The notes: a model not told the origin generated them from the sequence alone. A DNA stretch of 64,000 nucleotides from Betaproteobacteria bacterium (GCA_021298815.1 JAJTHE010000060.1:23631-87630); one strand, 5' to 3'. Positions 39,086-48,586 are shown, counted from the stretch's first letter. Program-made: numbers and translations.

Positions 39086-40794
39086 CGCCCGAGCTTCCCG
39101 GCGACGAAGGCCAGGGCCCCGTCCACCGGGATCATCGAAGGTTGCGGATCGCGGCGGCCCTTGTACTCGAACTCCCCCTTGGCCAGTCCGCGGTCGCCGA
39201 TGACGATCCGGTGCGGCACGCCGATCAGCTCCATGTCGGCGAACATCGCGCCCGGACGCTCGTCGCGGTCGTCGAGCAGCACGTCGATGCCGGCGGCCTT
39301 CATCGCCGCGTAGAGGGATTCGGCTGCCGCGCGCACCGCGTCGCTCTTGTGCAGGCCGATCGGCGTGATCGCCACCTCGAACGGCGCGATCGCCGGCGGG
39401 AACACGATGCCGCGCTCGTCGAAGCCCTGTTCGATCGCCGCGCCGACGATGCGCGACACGCCGATGCCGTAGCAGCCCATCTCCATCGGCTTCGGCTGTC
39501 CGCCCTCGTCGATGAACTCGACCTTCATTGCCTCGGAATAGCGTGTGCGCAGCTGGAAGATGTGTCCTACCTCGATGCCGCGGCACAGCTCGAGCGTGCC
39601 GGCACCGTCCGGGCTCGGGTCGCCCTCGACCACGTTGCGCAGGTCGTGCACCGACGCCGGGTCGGGCAGGTCACGGCCGAAGTTCACGCCGGTGAGGTGG
39701 AAGCCCGCCGCGTTCGCGCCGCAGGCGAAGTCGGCCAGCGCGGCCACGCTGCGGTCGGCATGCACCGGGATCGCGGCGTCGATGCCCACCGGCCCGATGT
39801 AGCCCGGCTCGCAGCCCAGCGCCGTGGCGATCTCGTCGTCGCTGGCGAAGCGGAAATCGGCGAAGCCGGGCAGCTTCCCGGCCTTCACCTCGTTGAGCTT
39901 GTGGTCGCCGCGCAGCAGCAGCAGCTGGAAGCGGCCATCGGCGACCACGGCGATCGACTTGACCATCCGCTCGACCGGCATTGCCAGCATGGCTGCAACC
40001 GCCTCGCAGGTCTTCAGGCCGGGCGTGGACACCTTCTGCATCGTGGCCGTGGCGGCCGCCCGTGGCGCCGCCGGGGCCAGTGCCTCGGCCAGTTCGATGT
40101 TCGCGGCATAGGCCGAGGCCGGGCAGAAGGCGATGCCATCCTCGCCGGAATCGGCCAGCACGTGGAATTCGTGGGAACCGGTGCCGCCGATCTGGCCGGT
40201 GTCCGCGGCCACCGCGCGGAACTGCAGGCCGAGGCGCTCGAAGATCCGGCTGTAGGCCTGGTACATCGCGTCATAGGTCTGCTGCAGGCTGGCGGCATCG
40301 GCATGGAAGGAATACGCGTCCTTCATCAGGAACTCGCGCGCGCGCATCACGCCGAAGCGGGGCCGGATCTCGTCCCGGAACTTGGTCTGGATCTGGTACA
40401 GGTTGACCGGCAGCTGCCGGTAGCTCCTGATGTCGCGGCGCACGGTGTCGGAGATGACCTCCTCGTGCGTCGGGCCGAAGCAGTAGTCGCGCTGGTGCCG
40501 GTCGCGGATGCGCAGCAGTTCCGGCCCGTACTTCTGCCAGCGTCCCGATTCCTGCCAGAGTTCCGCCGGCTGCACCGCCGGCATCAGCAGCTCGACCGCG
40601 CCCGCGGCGTCCATCTCCTCGCGCACGATACGCTCGACCTTGCGCAGCACGCGCAGGCCGAGCGGCATCCAGGTGTACAACCCGCGGGCGAGTGACTTGA
40701 TCAGCCCGGCGCGCAGCATCAGCTTGTGGCTGACCAGTTCGGCCTCGCTCGGGGCCTCCTTGAGCGTGGCAAGATAGAAACCTGAAGTGCGCAT
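39082..40794 (-). CDS. proS: prolyl-tRNA synthetase
   Basis: 570-aa bacterial-type ProRS with class II motifs: motif 1 in [25 protein letters not shown], motif 2 in [27 protein letters not shown], and motif 3 in [18 protein letters not shown]. The YbaK-like editing domain lies between motifs 2 and 3 (about 230-390), as in long ProRS. An anticodon-binding domain closes the protein. ATG 40794. Confidence 0.97.
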   Translation of the reverse strand: MRTSGFYLATLKEAPSEAELVSHKLMLRAGLIKSLARGLYTWMPLGLRVLRKVERIVREEMDAAGAVELLMPAVQPAELWQESGRWQKYGPELLRIRDRHQRDYCFGPTHEEVISDTVRRDIRSYRQLPVNLYQIQTKFRDEIRPRFGVMRAREFLMKDAYSFHADAASLQQTYDAMYQAYSRIFERLGLQFRAVAADTGQIGGTGSHEFHVLADSGEDGIAFCPASAYAANIELAEALAPAAPRAAATATMQKVSTPGLKTCEAVAAMLAMPVERMVKSIAVVADGRFQLLLLRGDHKLNEVKAGKLPGFADFRFASDDEIATALGCEPGYIGPVGIDAAIPVHADRSVAALADFACGANAAGFHLTGVNFGRDLPDPASVHDLRNVVEGDPSPDGAGTLELCRGIEVGHIFQLRTRYSEAMKVEFIDEGGQPKPMEMGCYGIGVSRIVGAAIEQGFDERGIVFPPAIAPFEVAITPIGLHKSDAVRAAAESLYAAMKAAGIDVLLDDRDERPGAMFADMELIGVPHRIVIGDRGLAKGEFEYKGRRDPQPSMIPVDGALAFVAGKLGR

Positions 40795-40847
40795 GTCGTG
40801 GATGGGGTCCGTATTTGTCCGGATGGTCCGTGGTCGAAAGATGCCTG

Positions 40848-40877
40848 ATTTTACGGGTGTTTCGGCGATCCTTTGAA
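40848..40877 (-). promoter_or_regulatory. candidate sigma-70 promoter of proS
   Basis: Minus-strand TTCAAA (40872-40877) and TAAAAT (40848-40853) with an 18-bp spacer, 54 bp before the proS ATG. The -10 is good; the -35 matches at four of six. Confidence 0.45.
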
Positions 40878-40923
40878 GAACCTGGCCGGTCCTTTCGACG
40901 GACGGTGCCCAAGCGGGGGATAT

Positions 40924-41715
40924 GTGGACTGGTTGCGCGGCTGGCTGGGTGGGGACGAGGAAGGGGCGGAGGGCGTGCGCTACAGCGACGAGGCGGGCGT
41001 GCGCCGGCTGTACCTCGGGCGCAGCGAGACCATCCAGAGCGCGATGCGCCTGTCAGACCCGGTGCGCCTCGAACTGGCCTATACCCGGGCCATGCTGTGC
41101 AGCCTGCTGTTCCGGCCCGACCCGAGATCGGCGCTGCTGCTCGGGCTGGGCGGCGGATCGCTCGCGAAGTACATTCATCATCGGCTGCCCGCATGCAGAC
41201 TGGAGGCCGTCGATGCCAATCCCGACGTGATCTCGATCGCCCGGGCACATTTCGAGCTGCCGGAAGACGATGCCCGGCTGACCGTCACCCGGGGCGACGC
41301 GGCGGCGCATGTCGCCGGGCGGGCAGTCGACCCGGTCGACCTGCTGCTGGTCGACGTCTACGACGAGCGCCGGCAGGTGCCTGCCTGCGCCACCGCTGCG
41401 TTCTTCGCCGCGGCGGCGGCCGCGCTGACCCGTGACGGGGTGTGCGCGGTCAATTTCTGGAGCAATGCCCCCGAGTACCCGGTCTACCGGGACCGGTTCC
41501 TCGATGCCTTCTCGGGCAAGGTCCTGCTGCTGCCGGTCGCGCGCCCGGGCAACATGATCGCCTTCGGCTTCTCCACCGCCGATGGCGACTGGCGCTGGCA
41601 GCACCTGCGCGACCAGGCACGGCGGCTCGAGCTGGTGCACGGCATCGAGTTCGGCGCCTTCGTCGAGGCGCTGCGCCAGGCCAATCCGTACAGCGAGAAC
41701 CGGCTGCTGATCTGA
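40924..41715 (+). CDS. spermidine-synthase-like methyltransferase-fold protein
   Basis: About 263 aa from GTG 40924 (GCGGGGGA ahead); a TTG at 40873 would add 17 residues. Rossmann SAM-type core: [40 protein letters not shown], and [10 protein letters not shown]. This is the spermidine synthase-like group, but with VDVYDE in place of the usual DSTDP-type loop, so true polyamine aminopropyl transfer is doubtful. It ends [10 protein letters not shown]. Divergent from proS and convergent with the SDR gene; whether it belongs to the phosphonate region is unclear. Confidence 0.72.
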   Translation: MDWLRGWLGGDEEGAEGVRYSDEAGVRRLYLGRSETIQSAMRLSDPVRLELAYTRAMLCSLLFRPDPRSALLLGLGGGSLAKYIHHRLPACRLEAVDANPDVISIARAHFELPEDDARLTVTRGDAAAHVAGRAVDPVDLLLVDVYDERRQVPACATAAFFAAAAAALTRDGVCAVNFWSNAPEYPVYRDRFLDAFSGKVLLLPVARPGNMIAFGFSTADGDWRWQHLRDQARRLELVHGIEFGAFVEALRQANPYSENRLLI

Positions 41716-41742
41716 GGCGCCTGCGCCCGCCCTGGCGACCCC

Positions 41743-41814
41743 GTGCCACCGTGGCACCGTGCCACTGGGCCACCGGGCCACCGGGCCACCGGGCCACCGG
41801 GCCACCGGGCCACG
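41743..41814. repeat. 8-bp tandem repeat and short palindromes between convergent genes
   Basis: GTGCCAC-C-GTGGCAC (41743-41757) is a 7-bp-arm inverted repeat. It is followed by five exact GGGCCACC units from 41767 to 41806 and one imperfect unit to 41814. The array lies between the stops of the spermidine-synthase-like gene and the SDR gene, so it may serve as a bidirectional transcription end or simply be a slippage product. Too short and unspaced for CRISPR. Confidence 0.8.
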
Positions 41815-41861
41815 GTGCCACTGCGCGATCGTGCCAGCCTGCCGGTGCCCCTGCCGGTCCC

Positions 41862-42638
41862 TCAGCCACGGCCGATGAACGGCATCGTCGTCGGCAGGAT
41901 GGTCAGCGACTGGATGCTGGCCTCGTTCGGCAGGCGTGCCATGGTCACGACGGCCGAGGCGACATGCTGCAGGTCCATCCGCACCTCGGGTCGCATCGAT
42001 CCGTCCGCCTGCAGCGCGCCCTGTTCTACATGCGCGGTCATCGCCGTCGCGGCGTTGCCGATGTCGATCTGTCCGACCGCGATGCCGCAGGACCGGCCGT
42101 CGAGGGAGGCCGCGCGGGTGAGCCCCAGCACGCCGTGCTTGGTCGCGGTGTAGGCTATCGACGCAGGGCGCGGCGCGAACGCCGCCAGCGAGCCGTTGTT
42201 GATGATGCGGCCGCCCTGCGGACGCTGTGCCTTCATCATCCGGAACGCCTGCTGCATCACGAAGAACATCCCGCTCAGGTTGGTCCGTACCGCCGCTTCC
42301 CAGTCCTCGGGCGCCACCTCGTCGATCGGCTTCGACGGCGGGAACAGGCCGGCGTTGTTGAACAGCAGGTCGAGCCGGCCGAAGCGCGCCGCGATGCCGC
42401 CGAACAGCGCGTCGATCGAAGCGCGGTCGCATACATCGACGGTCATGGCGACGGCGCGGTCGCGGACGGCGACCTCGCCCGCGGGACCGGCCGCGGCCGC
42501 GATCGCCTGCTCCAGCCCCCCCCGGTCCCGGGCAGCGAACACCACGTTCCAGCCGTCCGCAAGCAGCGCGGTGGCGCAGGCTGCGCCGATGCCGCGCGAT
42601 GCGCCGGTGACCAGCGCGATCCGTTCGTTCGAAGCCAT
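41862..42638 (-). CDS. SDR family oxidoreductase
   Basis: 258 aa, classical short-chain dehydrogenase: cofactor motif TGASRGIGAACA near residue 11, NNAG, catalytic Ser/Tyr/Lys in the NGSLAAF...IAYTATKHGV segment (YxxxK present). Start ATG 42638 with GAAAGGAA ahead. It is the last gene of a four-gene minus-strand unit (HD oxygenase, aldehyde dehydrogenase, phosphohydrolase, SDR). A role in oxidising or reducing a hydroxy- or oxo-phosphonate is suggested only by context. Confidence 0.85.
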   Translation of the reverse strand: MASNERIALVTGASRGIGAACATALLADGWNVVFAARDRGGLEQAIAAAAGPAGEVAVRDRAVAMTVDVCDRASIDALFGGIAARFGRLDLLFNNAGLFPPSKPIDEVAPEDWEAAVRTNLSGMFFVMQQAFRMMKAQRPQGGRIINNGSLAAFAPRPASIAYTATKHGVLGLTRAASLDGRSCGIAVGQIDIGNAATAMTAHVEQGALQADGSMRPEVRMDLQHVASAVVTMARLPNEASIQSLTILPTTMPFIGRG

Positions 42639-42652
42639 CAGGGCCGTTCCTT

Positions 42653-44152
42653 TCAGTGGGGGGCGAGCGTGAAGTCCGCGTGGGACATGCGCCAGGAAAG
42701 CAGCCGCCGCGCCTGGTCCAGCGCCGCTTCCCGGTAGGCGGGTGCGTCGGCGACATCGACCAGCCAGCCCGGGTCGCGCTGCAGGTCGAACAGCAGTGGC
42801 GGCTGTGCGGCGAAGTGCACGTAGGCGAATGCCTCCGAACACTGCACCACCAGGCTGCATTCGTGGCGCGCGATGCCCAGGCGTTCGTGCGCACGGCCGC
42901 CGGCGACGTCGCCGAAATCGTATTCCCAGTGCGCGTGGTCACGCCACTGCCGGGGCGGGTCGCCGTGCACGAAGGGCAGCAGCGAACGGCCATTGCACTG
43001 GCGCGGCACGGGCTGGCCCAGCCAGTCGAGCAGGGTCGGCAGCAGGTCGACGTTCTCGGTGAATGCGCGCACTTCCTGCCCGCGCGTCGGGTCCGCCGCC
43101 GGGCGCGGATCGACGACGATGCACGGCACATGGTAGCTCTGCGGGAAATAGCCGCGCTTGGACAGCAGGTGGTGGTCGCCGAGCTGTTCGCCATGGTCGG
43201 CGGTGAGCACGACCAGGGTGCGGTCCAGCTGTCCGGTCTCTTCGAGCAGCGCGATCACCCGGCCCAGCTGGGCGTCGACTTCTCCGACCAGGCCGAGATA
43301 GCCCGCGCGCATGGCCGCGAGGTCGTCGTCCGCGATGTCGCGCGCAAGCCCCGGGAGGCCCGGCAGGCCGCTGGTCGCCTTCATCGTGTCCAGCAGCAGC
43401 GCGAGCAGCGGATGCACGGAAGCCTCCGCCTGCGCACTCGCTGCGCGGACCGGTCGCGGGATGCCGGCCGGATCGACCTGGCGGTGCCAGGGGGCGGCAG
43501 GCACGAACGGCGGATGCGGCCGGAAGATGCCCAGGTGCAGGAACCACGGCCGGTCGCGGCGGATGCGCAGGTAGTCGAGCGCGCCCTCCACGCACCATGC
43601 GGTGTCCGAATGCTCCGCGGCGACAGGGGAGGGACAGAAGGGCGTGCGGCCGGTCGGGCCCGGGACCTCGAACAGCGCTTCGTACGAGCGATCCGCCTGG
43701 TAGCCCAGGCCCGACAGCCAGGCCAGGTAGTGCAGGCGTTCGCCCTCGAAGTCGCGTACGACGTCCCAGTCGCCGGGGATCGACGCGCGGCCGCGGCGCG
43801 GGTCCGCCGGATCGACGGTGCGCGGATCGGGCACCGCGGTCGTGTAGCCCACCAGCGCCGGGTCGTAGCCGAGCTCGCGCATGAACCGCGGCAGGGTCTT
43901 CAGGGTCGCCGCGGTCGGCGTGTCGTTGCCGGTCACCCGGTGGTTCATCACGTACTGCCCGGTCGCGATCGAAGCGCGTCCCGGGCCACAGGGCGCGCCC
44001 TGCGCGAAATGGCGGCCGAAGCGCACGCCGCGCGCGGCGAGGCGATCGAGGTTGGGCGTCACGGCGCCCAGGCCGCGCGCGTAGCCGGGCGCGTCGGCGC
44101 GCAGCTGGTCGACGACGATGAGCAGTATGTTGGGCTTACCGATGTCCGCCAC
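42653..44152 (-). CDS. sulfatase-fold hydrolase, phosphonate monoester hydrolase-like
   Basis: 499 aa, alkaline-phosphatase superfamily. Nucleophile motif C55-G-P-G-R59 (C-x-P-x-R, the Cys to become formylglycine) in the setting APCGPGRASIATGQYVMNHR. This is close to phosphonate monoester hydrolase/phosphodiesterase enzymes (APCGPARASLLTGLYxMNHR from memory) rather than arylsulfatases. Metal ligands: Asp15 in LIVVDQLRAD and TADHGEQLGDH later, followed by LLSKRGYFPQSYHVPCIV. Likely cleaves phosphonate monoesters or phosphodiesters. Starts at GTG 44152, 12 bp after the aldehyde dehydrogenase gene. No formylglycine-generating enzyme gene is in the window. Confidence 0.8.
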   Translation of the reverse strand: MADIGKPNILLIVVDQLRADAPGYARGLGAVTPNLDRLAARGVRFGRHFAQGAPCGPGRASIATGQYVMNHRVTGNDTPTAATLKTLPRFMRELGYDPALVGYTTAVPDPRTVDPADPRRGRASIPGDWDVVRDFEGERLHYLAWLSGLGYQADRSYEALFEVPGPTGRTPFCPSPVAAEHSDTAWCVEGALDYLRIRRDRPWFLHLGIFRPHPPFVPAAPWHRQVDPAGIPRPVRAASAQAEASVHPLLALLLDTMKATSGLPGLPGLARDIADDDLAAMRAGYLGLVGEVDAQLGRVIALLEETGQLDRTLVVLTADHGEQLGDHHLLSKRGYFPQSYHVPCIVVDPRPAADPTRGQEVRAFTENVDLLPTLLDWLGQPVPRQCNGRSLLPFVHGDPPRQWRDHAHWEYDFGDVAGGRAHERLGIARHECSLVVQCSEAFAYVHFAAQPPLLFDLQRDPGWLVDVADAPAYREAALDQARRLLSWRMSHADFTLAPH

Positions 44153-44164
44153 GGGCTGCAGCCG

Positions 44165-45583
44165 CTACCAGGGCAGCGAATAGGTCTTCAGGTTGGTGAA
44201 GCTGCGGCAGGATTCCTGCACGCCTTCCTTCGCGCCCGTGCCCGAGTCCTTGATGCCGCCGAACGGCGTGACCTCCAGCCGGTACCCGGGGACCTCCCAG
44301 ACGTTCACCGACCCGACATGCAGTTCGCGCACGAAGCGCATGATGTCGTCGAGCCGGTTCGTGCAGATGCCAGACGACAGGCCGAAGGCAGTGGAGTTCA
44401 CCTGCGCGATCGCATCGTCGATGTCGGTGAAGGTCATCACCGGCGATACCGGGCCGAAGGTCTCCTCGCGCACGAGCTCCATGTCGCCGCGGACGCGGTC
44501 GAGCAGGGTGGGCGAATAGCGCGTACCGTCGCGCTCGTTGCCGTACAGGAGCCGTGCGCCCTGCGCGACGGCATCGTCTACCCTGCGCTCGAACAGTCTG
44601 GCCGCGGGTTCGTCGATGACCGTGCCCATGTCCGTGTCCGGGTCCATCGGGTCGCCATGGCGCCAGCCGCGGGTCAGTTCGAGCAGGGCCAGCGTGAACG
44701 GCTCCGCGATCCGCTGGTGGACGAAGATGCGCTTGACGGCGGTGCAGCGCTGCCCGGAGTTCTTGTACGACCCGCTGGCGGCGAGCGCGGCAGCGCGCTC
44801 GACGTCGGCATCGTCCATCACGACCAGCGGGTCGTTGCCGCCCAGTTCCAGCACCTGGCGCCGGTAGCCGGCGCGCGAGGCGATGTACTTGCCGACCGCC
44901 ACGCCGCCGGTGAAGGTGATCATCTCGGCATCCGGGTTCAACAGCATCTCGTCGGCGATCTCGGCCGGGTCGCCGGTGACGACGCTCAGCATCGGCGGCG
45001 GCAGGCCGGCCTCGTACAGGATGTCGGCGAGCAGCAGCGCCGACAGCGGCGTCTTCTCGGTCGGCTTGAGCACCATCCGGTTGTTGGTCGCGACCGACGG
45101 CGCGACCTTGTGGATCACCTGGTTCAGCGGGTGGTTGAACGGCGTGATCCCGGAGATGACGCCGAGCAGGGGCTCGCGCATCGTGTGCACCCGGCGCGAC
45201 CGGCCGTGATGGGTGACATCGCAGGAAAACGACTGTCCGTCGTCGAGCAGTGCCTGCTGGGCCGCGAACAGCAGCACGTCGCTGGCGCGGCCGACCTCGT
45301 ACAGGGTGTCCTTCAGGCACAGGCCGGACTCGAGCGTGATGGTGCGCGCGATCGCGTCCCGGCGGGCCGCGATCAGCCCGGCCGCCCGGGTCAGGATCGC
45401 ATGGCGTTCATGCCGGCTGAGCGTCGGCCTGTAGGCGCGTGCGATCGAGAACGCGCGCCGCACGTGCTCGACCGTTGCGCGAGGGACTGTCGCGATCGCC
45501 TCGCCGGTATGGGGGTAGCGGACTTCGAGGGTCCGCTCGGCGTGCACCGTCTCGCCCGCGATGCGCATGCCCTGCGCGTTCAT
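44165..45583 (-). CDS. phnY: phosphonoacetaldehyde dehydrogenase (PhnY type)
   Basis: 472-aa NAD(P)-dependent aldehyde dehydrogenase. Catalytic Cys in GSYKNSGQRCTAVKR and Glu in LELGGNDPLVV; these exact surroundings are typical of phosphonoacetaldehyde dehydrogenases, which oxidise phosphonoacetaldehyde to phosphonoacetate. Other segments: ISGITPFNHPLNQVIHKVAP, EETFGPVSPV, TPFGGIKDSGTG. ATG 45583 overlaps the HD oxygenase stop by 4 bases. No phnW transaminase or phnA hydrolase is in the window, so supply and fate of the aldehyde depend on other genes. Confidence 0.85.
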   Translation of the reverse strand: MNAQGMRIAGETVHAERTLEVRYPHTGEAIATVPRATVEHVRRAFSIARAYRPTLSRHERHAILTRAAGLIAARRDAIARTITLESGLCLKDTLYEVGRASDVLLFAAQQALLDDGQSFSCDVTHHGRSRRVHTMREPLLGVISGITPFNHPLNQVIHKVAPSVATNNRMVLKPTEKTPLSALLLADILYEAGLPPPMLSVVTGDPAEIADEMLLNPDAEMITFTGGVAVGKYIASRAGYRRQVLELGGNDPLVVMDDADVERAAALAASGSYKNSGQRCTAVKRIFVHQRIAEPFTLALLELTRGWRHGDPMDPDTDMGTVIDEPAARLFERRVDDAVAQGARLLYGNERDGTRYSPTLLDRVRGDMELVREETFGPVSPVMTFTDIDDAIAQVNSTAFGLSSGICTNRLDDIMRFVRELHVGSVNVWEVPGYRLEVTPFGGIKDSGTGAKEGVQESCRSFTNLKTYSLPW

Positions 45584-46107
45584 CGCGATGTCGTGCAGGT
45601 CCGCACGCGTTCCAAGAAGTGGGCGAGCGGGGCGGTCGGCAGGCCACGGATCTTGGCCAGGTCGTCCCAGCGGCGCAGGCGTACCGCGTCCTGGAAATGG
45701 GGAAGGCGCTCGAAGTCGCCGGCTTCCCCTTCGCCCATCGGTCCTCCCTGCAGCGCGAGCGTCCGTGTCGACACCGGGGACAGGCGCTCGAGGTATCCGG
45801 GTTCGCGCGCGCACAGGTATCGCTTTGCCCGCACATGCAGCGACACCGGCGCGGCGACCGCGGCCCCGAACCAGCGCTCCAGGGTCTCGGCACCCAGGAG
45901 TTCATGCCGGTCGTCTTCCCCCGCCCTGAGCGCGCTGGCGGCATCGCGATGCAGCATGTGGCCGAGGTCGTGCAGCAGTGCCGCGACCACCAGCGTGTCG
46001 GCGGCACCTTCGGACTCGGCCAGAGCGGCGCACTGCAGCGCATGCTCGACCTGGTTCACGCTTTCGCCATAGGCCAGCGTCCCGTGTGCGGCGAAGAGGC
46101 GCTGCAC
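45580..46107 (-). CDS. phnZ: PhnZ-type HD-domain oxygenase of phosphonate degradation
   Basis: 175 aa. The ligand pattern of the mixed-valent diiron oxygenase PhnZ is complete. YGES at 13-16 and the EH at 21-22 are followed by HDLGH (46-50), His68-Glu69, His91 with Lys95 in LHVRAKRYL, and Asp148 in RRWDDLAK. The STRTLALQGGPM loop is also present. PhnZ and TmpB cleave 1-hydroxyphosphonates to an acid and phosphate. The only in-frame start is GTG 46107. First gene of the minus-strand unit, behind a Pho-like promoter. The 2-oxoglutarate hydroxylase that usually prepares the substrate is not in the window. Confidence 0.85.
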   Translation of the reverse strand: MQRLFAAHGTLAYGESVNQVEHALQCAALAESEGAADTLVVAALLHDLGHMLHRDAASALRAGEDDRHELLGAETLERWFGAAVAAPVSLHVRAKRYLCAREPGYLERLSPVSTRTLALQGGPMGEGEAGDFERLPHFQDAVRLRRWDDLAKIRGLPTAPLAHFLERVRTCTTSR

Positions 46108-46181
46108 GGCATCCGCCGGTTGCAGGCGGGAAAGGCTCTCGTCGATGGCACACGCTCCGCAGTATCCAAAGGCTCGGCCGG

Positions 46182-46226
46182 ATTCTAGTGTCGGGCGGTG
46201 CGCGGCCCATGACCGTCAGATGAAGG
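46182..46226 (-). promoter_or_regulatory. PhoB-type promoter of the phnZ unit
   Basis: Read on the minus strand: half-sites CCTTCAT (46220-46226), CGGTCAT (46209-46215) and CGCGCAC (46198-46204), each followed by a 4-bp gap, then 10 bp, then a -10 TAGAAT (46182-46187). PhoB half-site consensus is CTGTCAT/C; matches are 5, 6 and 5 of 7. Same spacing as the phnC and phnG promoters. Confidence 0.6.
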
Positions 46227-46286
46227 TTTCGTGAACGTCGATGGTCCTGCCTTGACCCGCGGCGATGCATCGACGACGCTGCGGCG

Positions 46287-47597
46287 ATGGTCCCTCAACC
46301 CTCGACCGCACGACCGTCCGCGCCGCGCGATGCGTCCCTCGTCGTGATGCTGGGCGTGTCGCAGACGCTCGCCTGGGCATCCTCGTACTACCTGCCGGCC
46401 GTGCTCGCCACCTCGATGGCGCGCGACCTCGGCGTCTCGTCGGTCATGGTCTTCGCGGCGTTCTCGCTGGCGCTGCTGGTTTCCGCGGCCGTCGGGCCGC
46501 TGGCAGGAAGGCTGATCGACACCTGGGGCGGCCGGCCGGTGCTGGTCGGGTCCAGCCTGGTGTTCGCGGCCGGCCTTTCGATCGTCGGCCTGGCGCAGGG
46601 GCCGGCCACCCTGTTCGCGGGATGGGCGGTGATCGGCCTGGCGATGGGCAGCGGCCTCTACGAGGCCGCGTTCTCGACGCTGGTCCGGCTCAGGGGCACC
46701 GGGGCGCGTACCGCGATCACCGGCATCACGCTGATCGCCGGCTTCGCCAGCACCGTCGGCTGGCCGCTGTCCGCCCTGCTCGAGGCGCAGGTCGGCTGGC
46801 GCGGCGCCTGCCTGGCCTGGGCGGCACTCCACCTGGTGCTCGGGCTGCCGCTGAACGTCGCGATACCGCGCGTGGCGCCCGCTGCTCCGGCGCGCATGTC
46901 CGGGCACATCGCCGTGCCGCGCGCCGGCGAAGCGGCCGGCACGCAGCCGGGCGCCGACGCACCGCCCGTCCCCGCGCCCGCGCCCGCCGAGCCGCACCTG
47001 ACCGGCCGGGATGGACGCATCGCCGGCGTGCTGCTGGCGTTCGTGTTCGCGGTCACCTGGTTCATCAGCACCGCGATGGCGGCGCACCTGCCGCTGCTGC
47101 TGCAGGGTGCGGGCGTGTCGATCGCGCTGGCGGTGGGGCTCGGCGCGCTGGTCGGACCTGCCCAGGTCGTCGCCCGGCTGCTCGAGTTCGGAATGCTCCG
47201 GCGCATGCACCCGCTGCTCTCGGCGCGCCTGGCCGCGGTCGCGCATCCGCTGGGCGCCGTGCTGCTGGTGGCCGGTGGCCCGGCACTCGCGCCGCTGTTC
47301 GTCCTGCTGCACGGCGCCGGCAACGGCATCCTCACCATCGCCAAGGGAACGCTGCCGCTGGTGATGTTCGGTCCCCAGGGCTACGGGTTGCGCCAGGGGT
47401 GGCTGACGATGCCCGCGCGCTTCGCGCAGGCGATCGCGCCGCTCGCCTTCGGCCTGGCGCTCGAACGCTGGGGCGTCGGCGCCTTGTGGTTGTCCGGCGT
47501 GCTCGGTGTGCTGGCGTTCGGCGCGCTGATGGCCATGCCGAAGGGGAACCGTTCCGGCGGCATGCGCGCCACCGGTTCCCTGGCATCCGCTCCATGA
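46287..47597 (+). CDS. MFS transporter in the phosphonate region
   Basis: 436 aa, about 12 membrane segments. N-terminal half with SQTLAWASSYYLPAVLATSMARDLG and the loop GPLAGRLIDTWGGRPVL; a central cytoplasmic Pro/Ala-rich loop (about 205-245); C-terminal half with GNGILTIAKGTLPLVMFG. This pattern occurs in uncharacterised MFS carriers of Proteobacteria. It lies between the phnZ unit (divergent) and phnC (same strand, 81 bp gap). Substrate unknown; a phosphonate or product carrier is a guess from location. Confidence 0.8.
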   Translation: MVPQPSTARPSAPRDASLVVMLGVSQTLAWASSYYLPAVLATSMARDLGVSSVMVFAAFSLALLVSAAVGPLAGRLIDTWGGRPVLVGSSLVFAAGLSIVGLAQGPATLFAGWAVIGLAMGSGLYEAAFSTLVRLRGTGARTAITGITLIAGFASTVGWPLSALLEAQVGWRGACLAWAALHLVLGLPLNVAIPRVAPAAPARMSGHIAVPRAGEAAGTQPGADAPPVPAPAPAEPHLTGRDGRIAGVLLAFVFAVTWFISTAMAAHLPLLLQGAGVSIALAVGLGALVGPAQVVARLLEFGMLRRMHPLLSARLAAVAHPLGAVLLVAGGPALAPLFVLLHGAGNGILTIAKGTLPLVMFGPQGYGLRQGWLTMPARFAQAIAPLAFGLALERWGVGALWLSGVLGVLAFGALMAMPKGNRSGGMRATGSLASAP

Positions 47598-47609
47598 CAT
47601 TCTCGTGCA

Positions 47610-47654
47610 CTGAAACATAACTGTCTCTGCGGTGTAACGGGGCGGCACTAGTCT
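47610..47654 (+). promoter_or_regulatory. PhoB-type promoter of phnCDDEE
   Basis: Half-sites CTGAAAC (47610-47616), CTGTCTC (47621-47627) and GTGTAAC (47632-47638) on an 11-bp pitch, then exactly 10 bp, then -10 TAGTCT (47649-47654). Each half-site matches CTGTCAT/C at 5 of 7. The layout (Pho box replacing the -35 element) is that of known PhoB-activated promoters. Confidence 0.7.
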
Positions 47655-47678
47655 GCGACCTCTGTCACGGAGGCCAAT

Positions 47679-48494
47679 GTGCTCGAGATCAAGGCGGTCA
47701 GGAAGACGTTCGGCAAGGTGGATGCGCTGAAGTCGGTGTCCCTGGACATCCCCGAGGGACAGATGGTCGGGGTCATCGGACGTTCAGGCGCCGGCAAGTC
47801 CACGCTGCTGCGCATGATCAACCGGCTGGCGGAACCCACTTCCGGCCAGATTTCCTGGAACGGGGAGCCCGTCTCCCAGCTTCGGGGACGCGACCTGCTG
47901 CGCTGGCGCGCGCGCTGCGCCATGATCTTCCAGCAGTTCAACCTGGTGCCGCGCCTGGACGTGATCACCAACGTGCTGCTCGGGCGCGTCTCGCAGCATG
48001 GGACGCTGCCCTCGCTGATCAAGCGCTTCACCGAGGCGGAGCGTGCGATGGCGGTGCTGGCGCTTGAGCGGCTCGACTGCGCCCAGCTCGCGATGCAGCG
48101 GGCGGAGACGCTGTCCGGCGGACAGCAGCAGCGGGTGGCGATCGCGCGCGCGCTGATGCAGGAGCCGGACGTGGTGCTGGCGGACGAGCCGATCGCCTCG
48201 CTCGATCCGCGCAGCGCGATCCAGGTGATGCAGGCGCTGCGCGCGATCAACCGCGAGGACGGCATCACGGTGATCTGCAACCTGCACACGCTCGATACCG
48301 CGCGCCAGTACTGCGACCGGATCGTCGGCATCGCCGCCGGTGCGGTGCTGTTCGATGGCCTGCCCTCGGAACTGTCGCCGGAGATGGTCCGCCGCATCTA
48401 CGGCGTGGAGGGCGATGGCGCCGGCTTCGACGAGTCGGCCACGTCCACCTCTGCCGGCCTGGTGCTGCAGCCGGTGCAGCAGGCCGCCGCCTGA
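47679..48494 (+). CDS. phnC: phosphonate ABC importer, ATP-binding protein PhnC
   Basis: 271 aa. Walker [11 protein letters not shown]-loop in [14 protein letters not shown], signature [33 protein letters not shown], and the H-loop reads [15 protein letters not shown] as in PhnC proteins. GTG start 47679 with GGAGG ahead; the ATG two bases upstream is out of frame. It energises uptake of phosphonates through the two PhnE permeases downstream. Controlled by the upstream Pho-like promoter. Confidence 0.93.
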   Translation: MLEIKAVRKTFGKVDALKSVSLDIPEGQMVGVIGRSGAGKSTLLRMINRLAEPTSGQISWNGEPVSQLRGRDLLRWRARCAMIFQQFNLVPRLDVITNVLLGRVSQHGTLPSLIKRFTEAERAMAVLALERLDCAQLAMQRAETLSGGQQQRVAIARALMQEPDVVLADEPIASLDPRSAIQVMQALRAINREDGITVICNLHTLDTARQYCDRIVGIAAGAVLFDGLPSELSPEMVRRIYGVEGDGAGFDESATSTSAGLVLQPVQQAAA

Positions 48495-48586
48495 GGCACC
48501 ACGCCACCGCGGCGACGCCACCACCGTGGCGCCGGGCCGCGGCCCCCGAATACGCGTTTCCAACACACCCACGTGGAGCAAGCTTG

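Noticed and set aside
40873..40923. TTG start at 40873 for the spermidine-synthase-like gene
   Set aside because: It would overlap the proS promoter; GTG 40924 has a better ribosome site and begins nearer the conserved domain.
41767..41814. 8-bp repeats considered as CRISPR or an integron site
   Set aside because: No spacers, no integrase, and the unit is too short; simple slippage explains it.
42656..46072. A 1138-codon plus-strand open frame opposite the phosphonate cassette
   Set aside because: It is antisense to four well-recognised genes, has no family features, and its composition (Arg, Gly, His, Gln rich) is that of a high-GC shadow frame.
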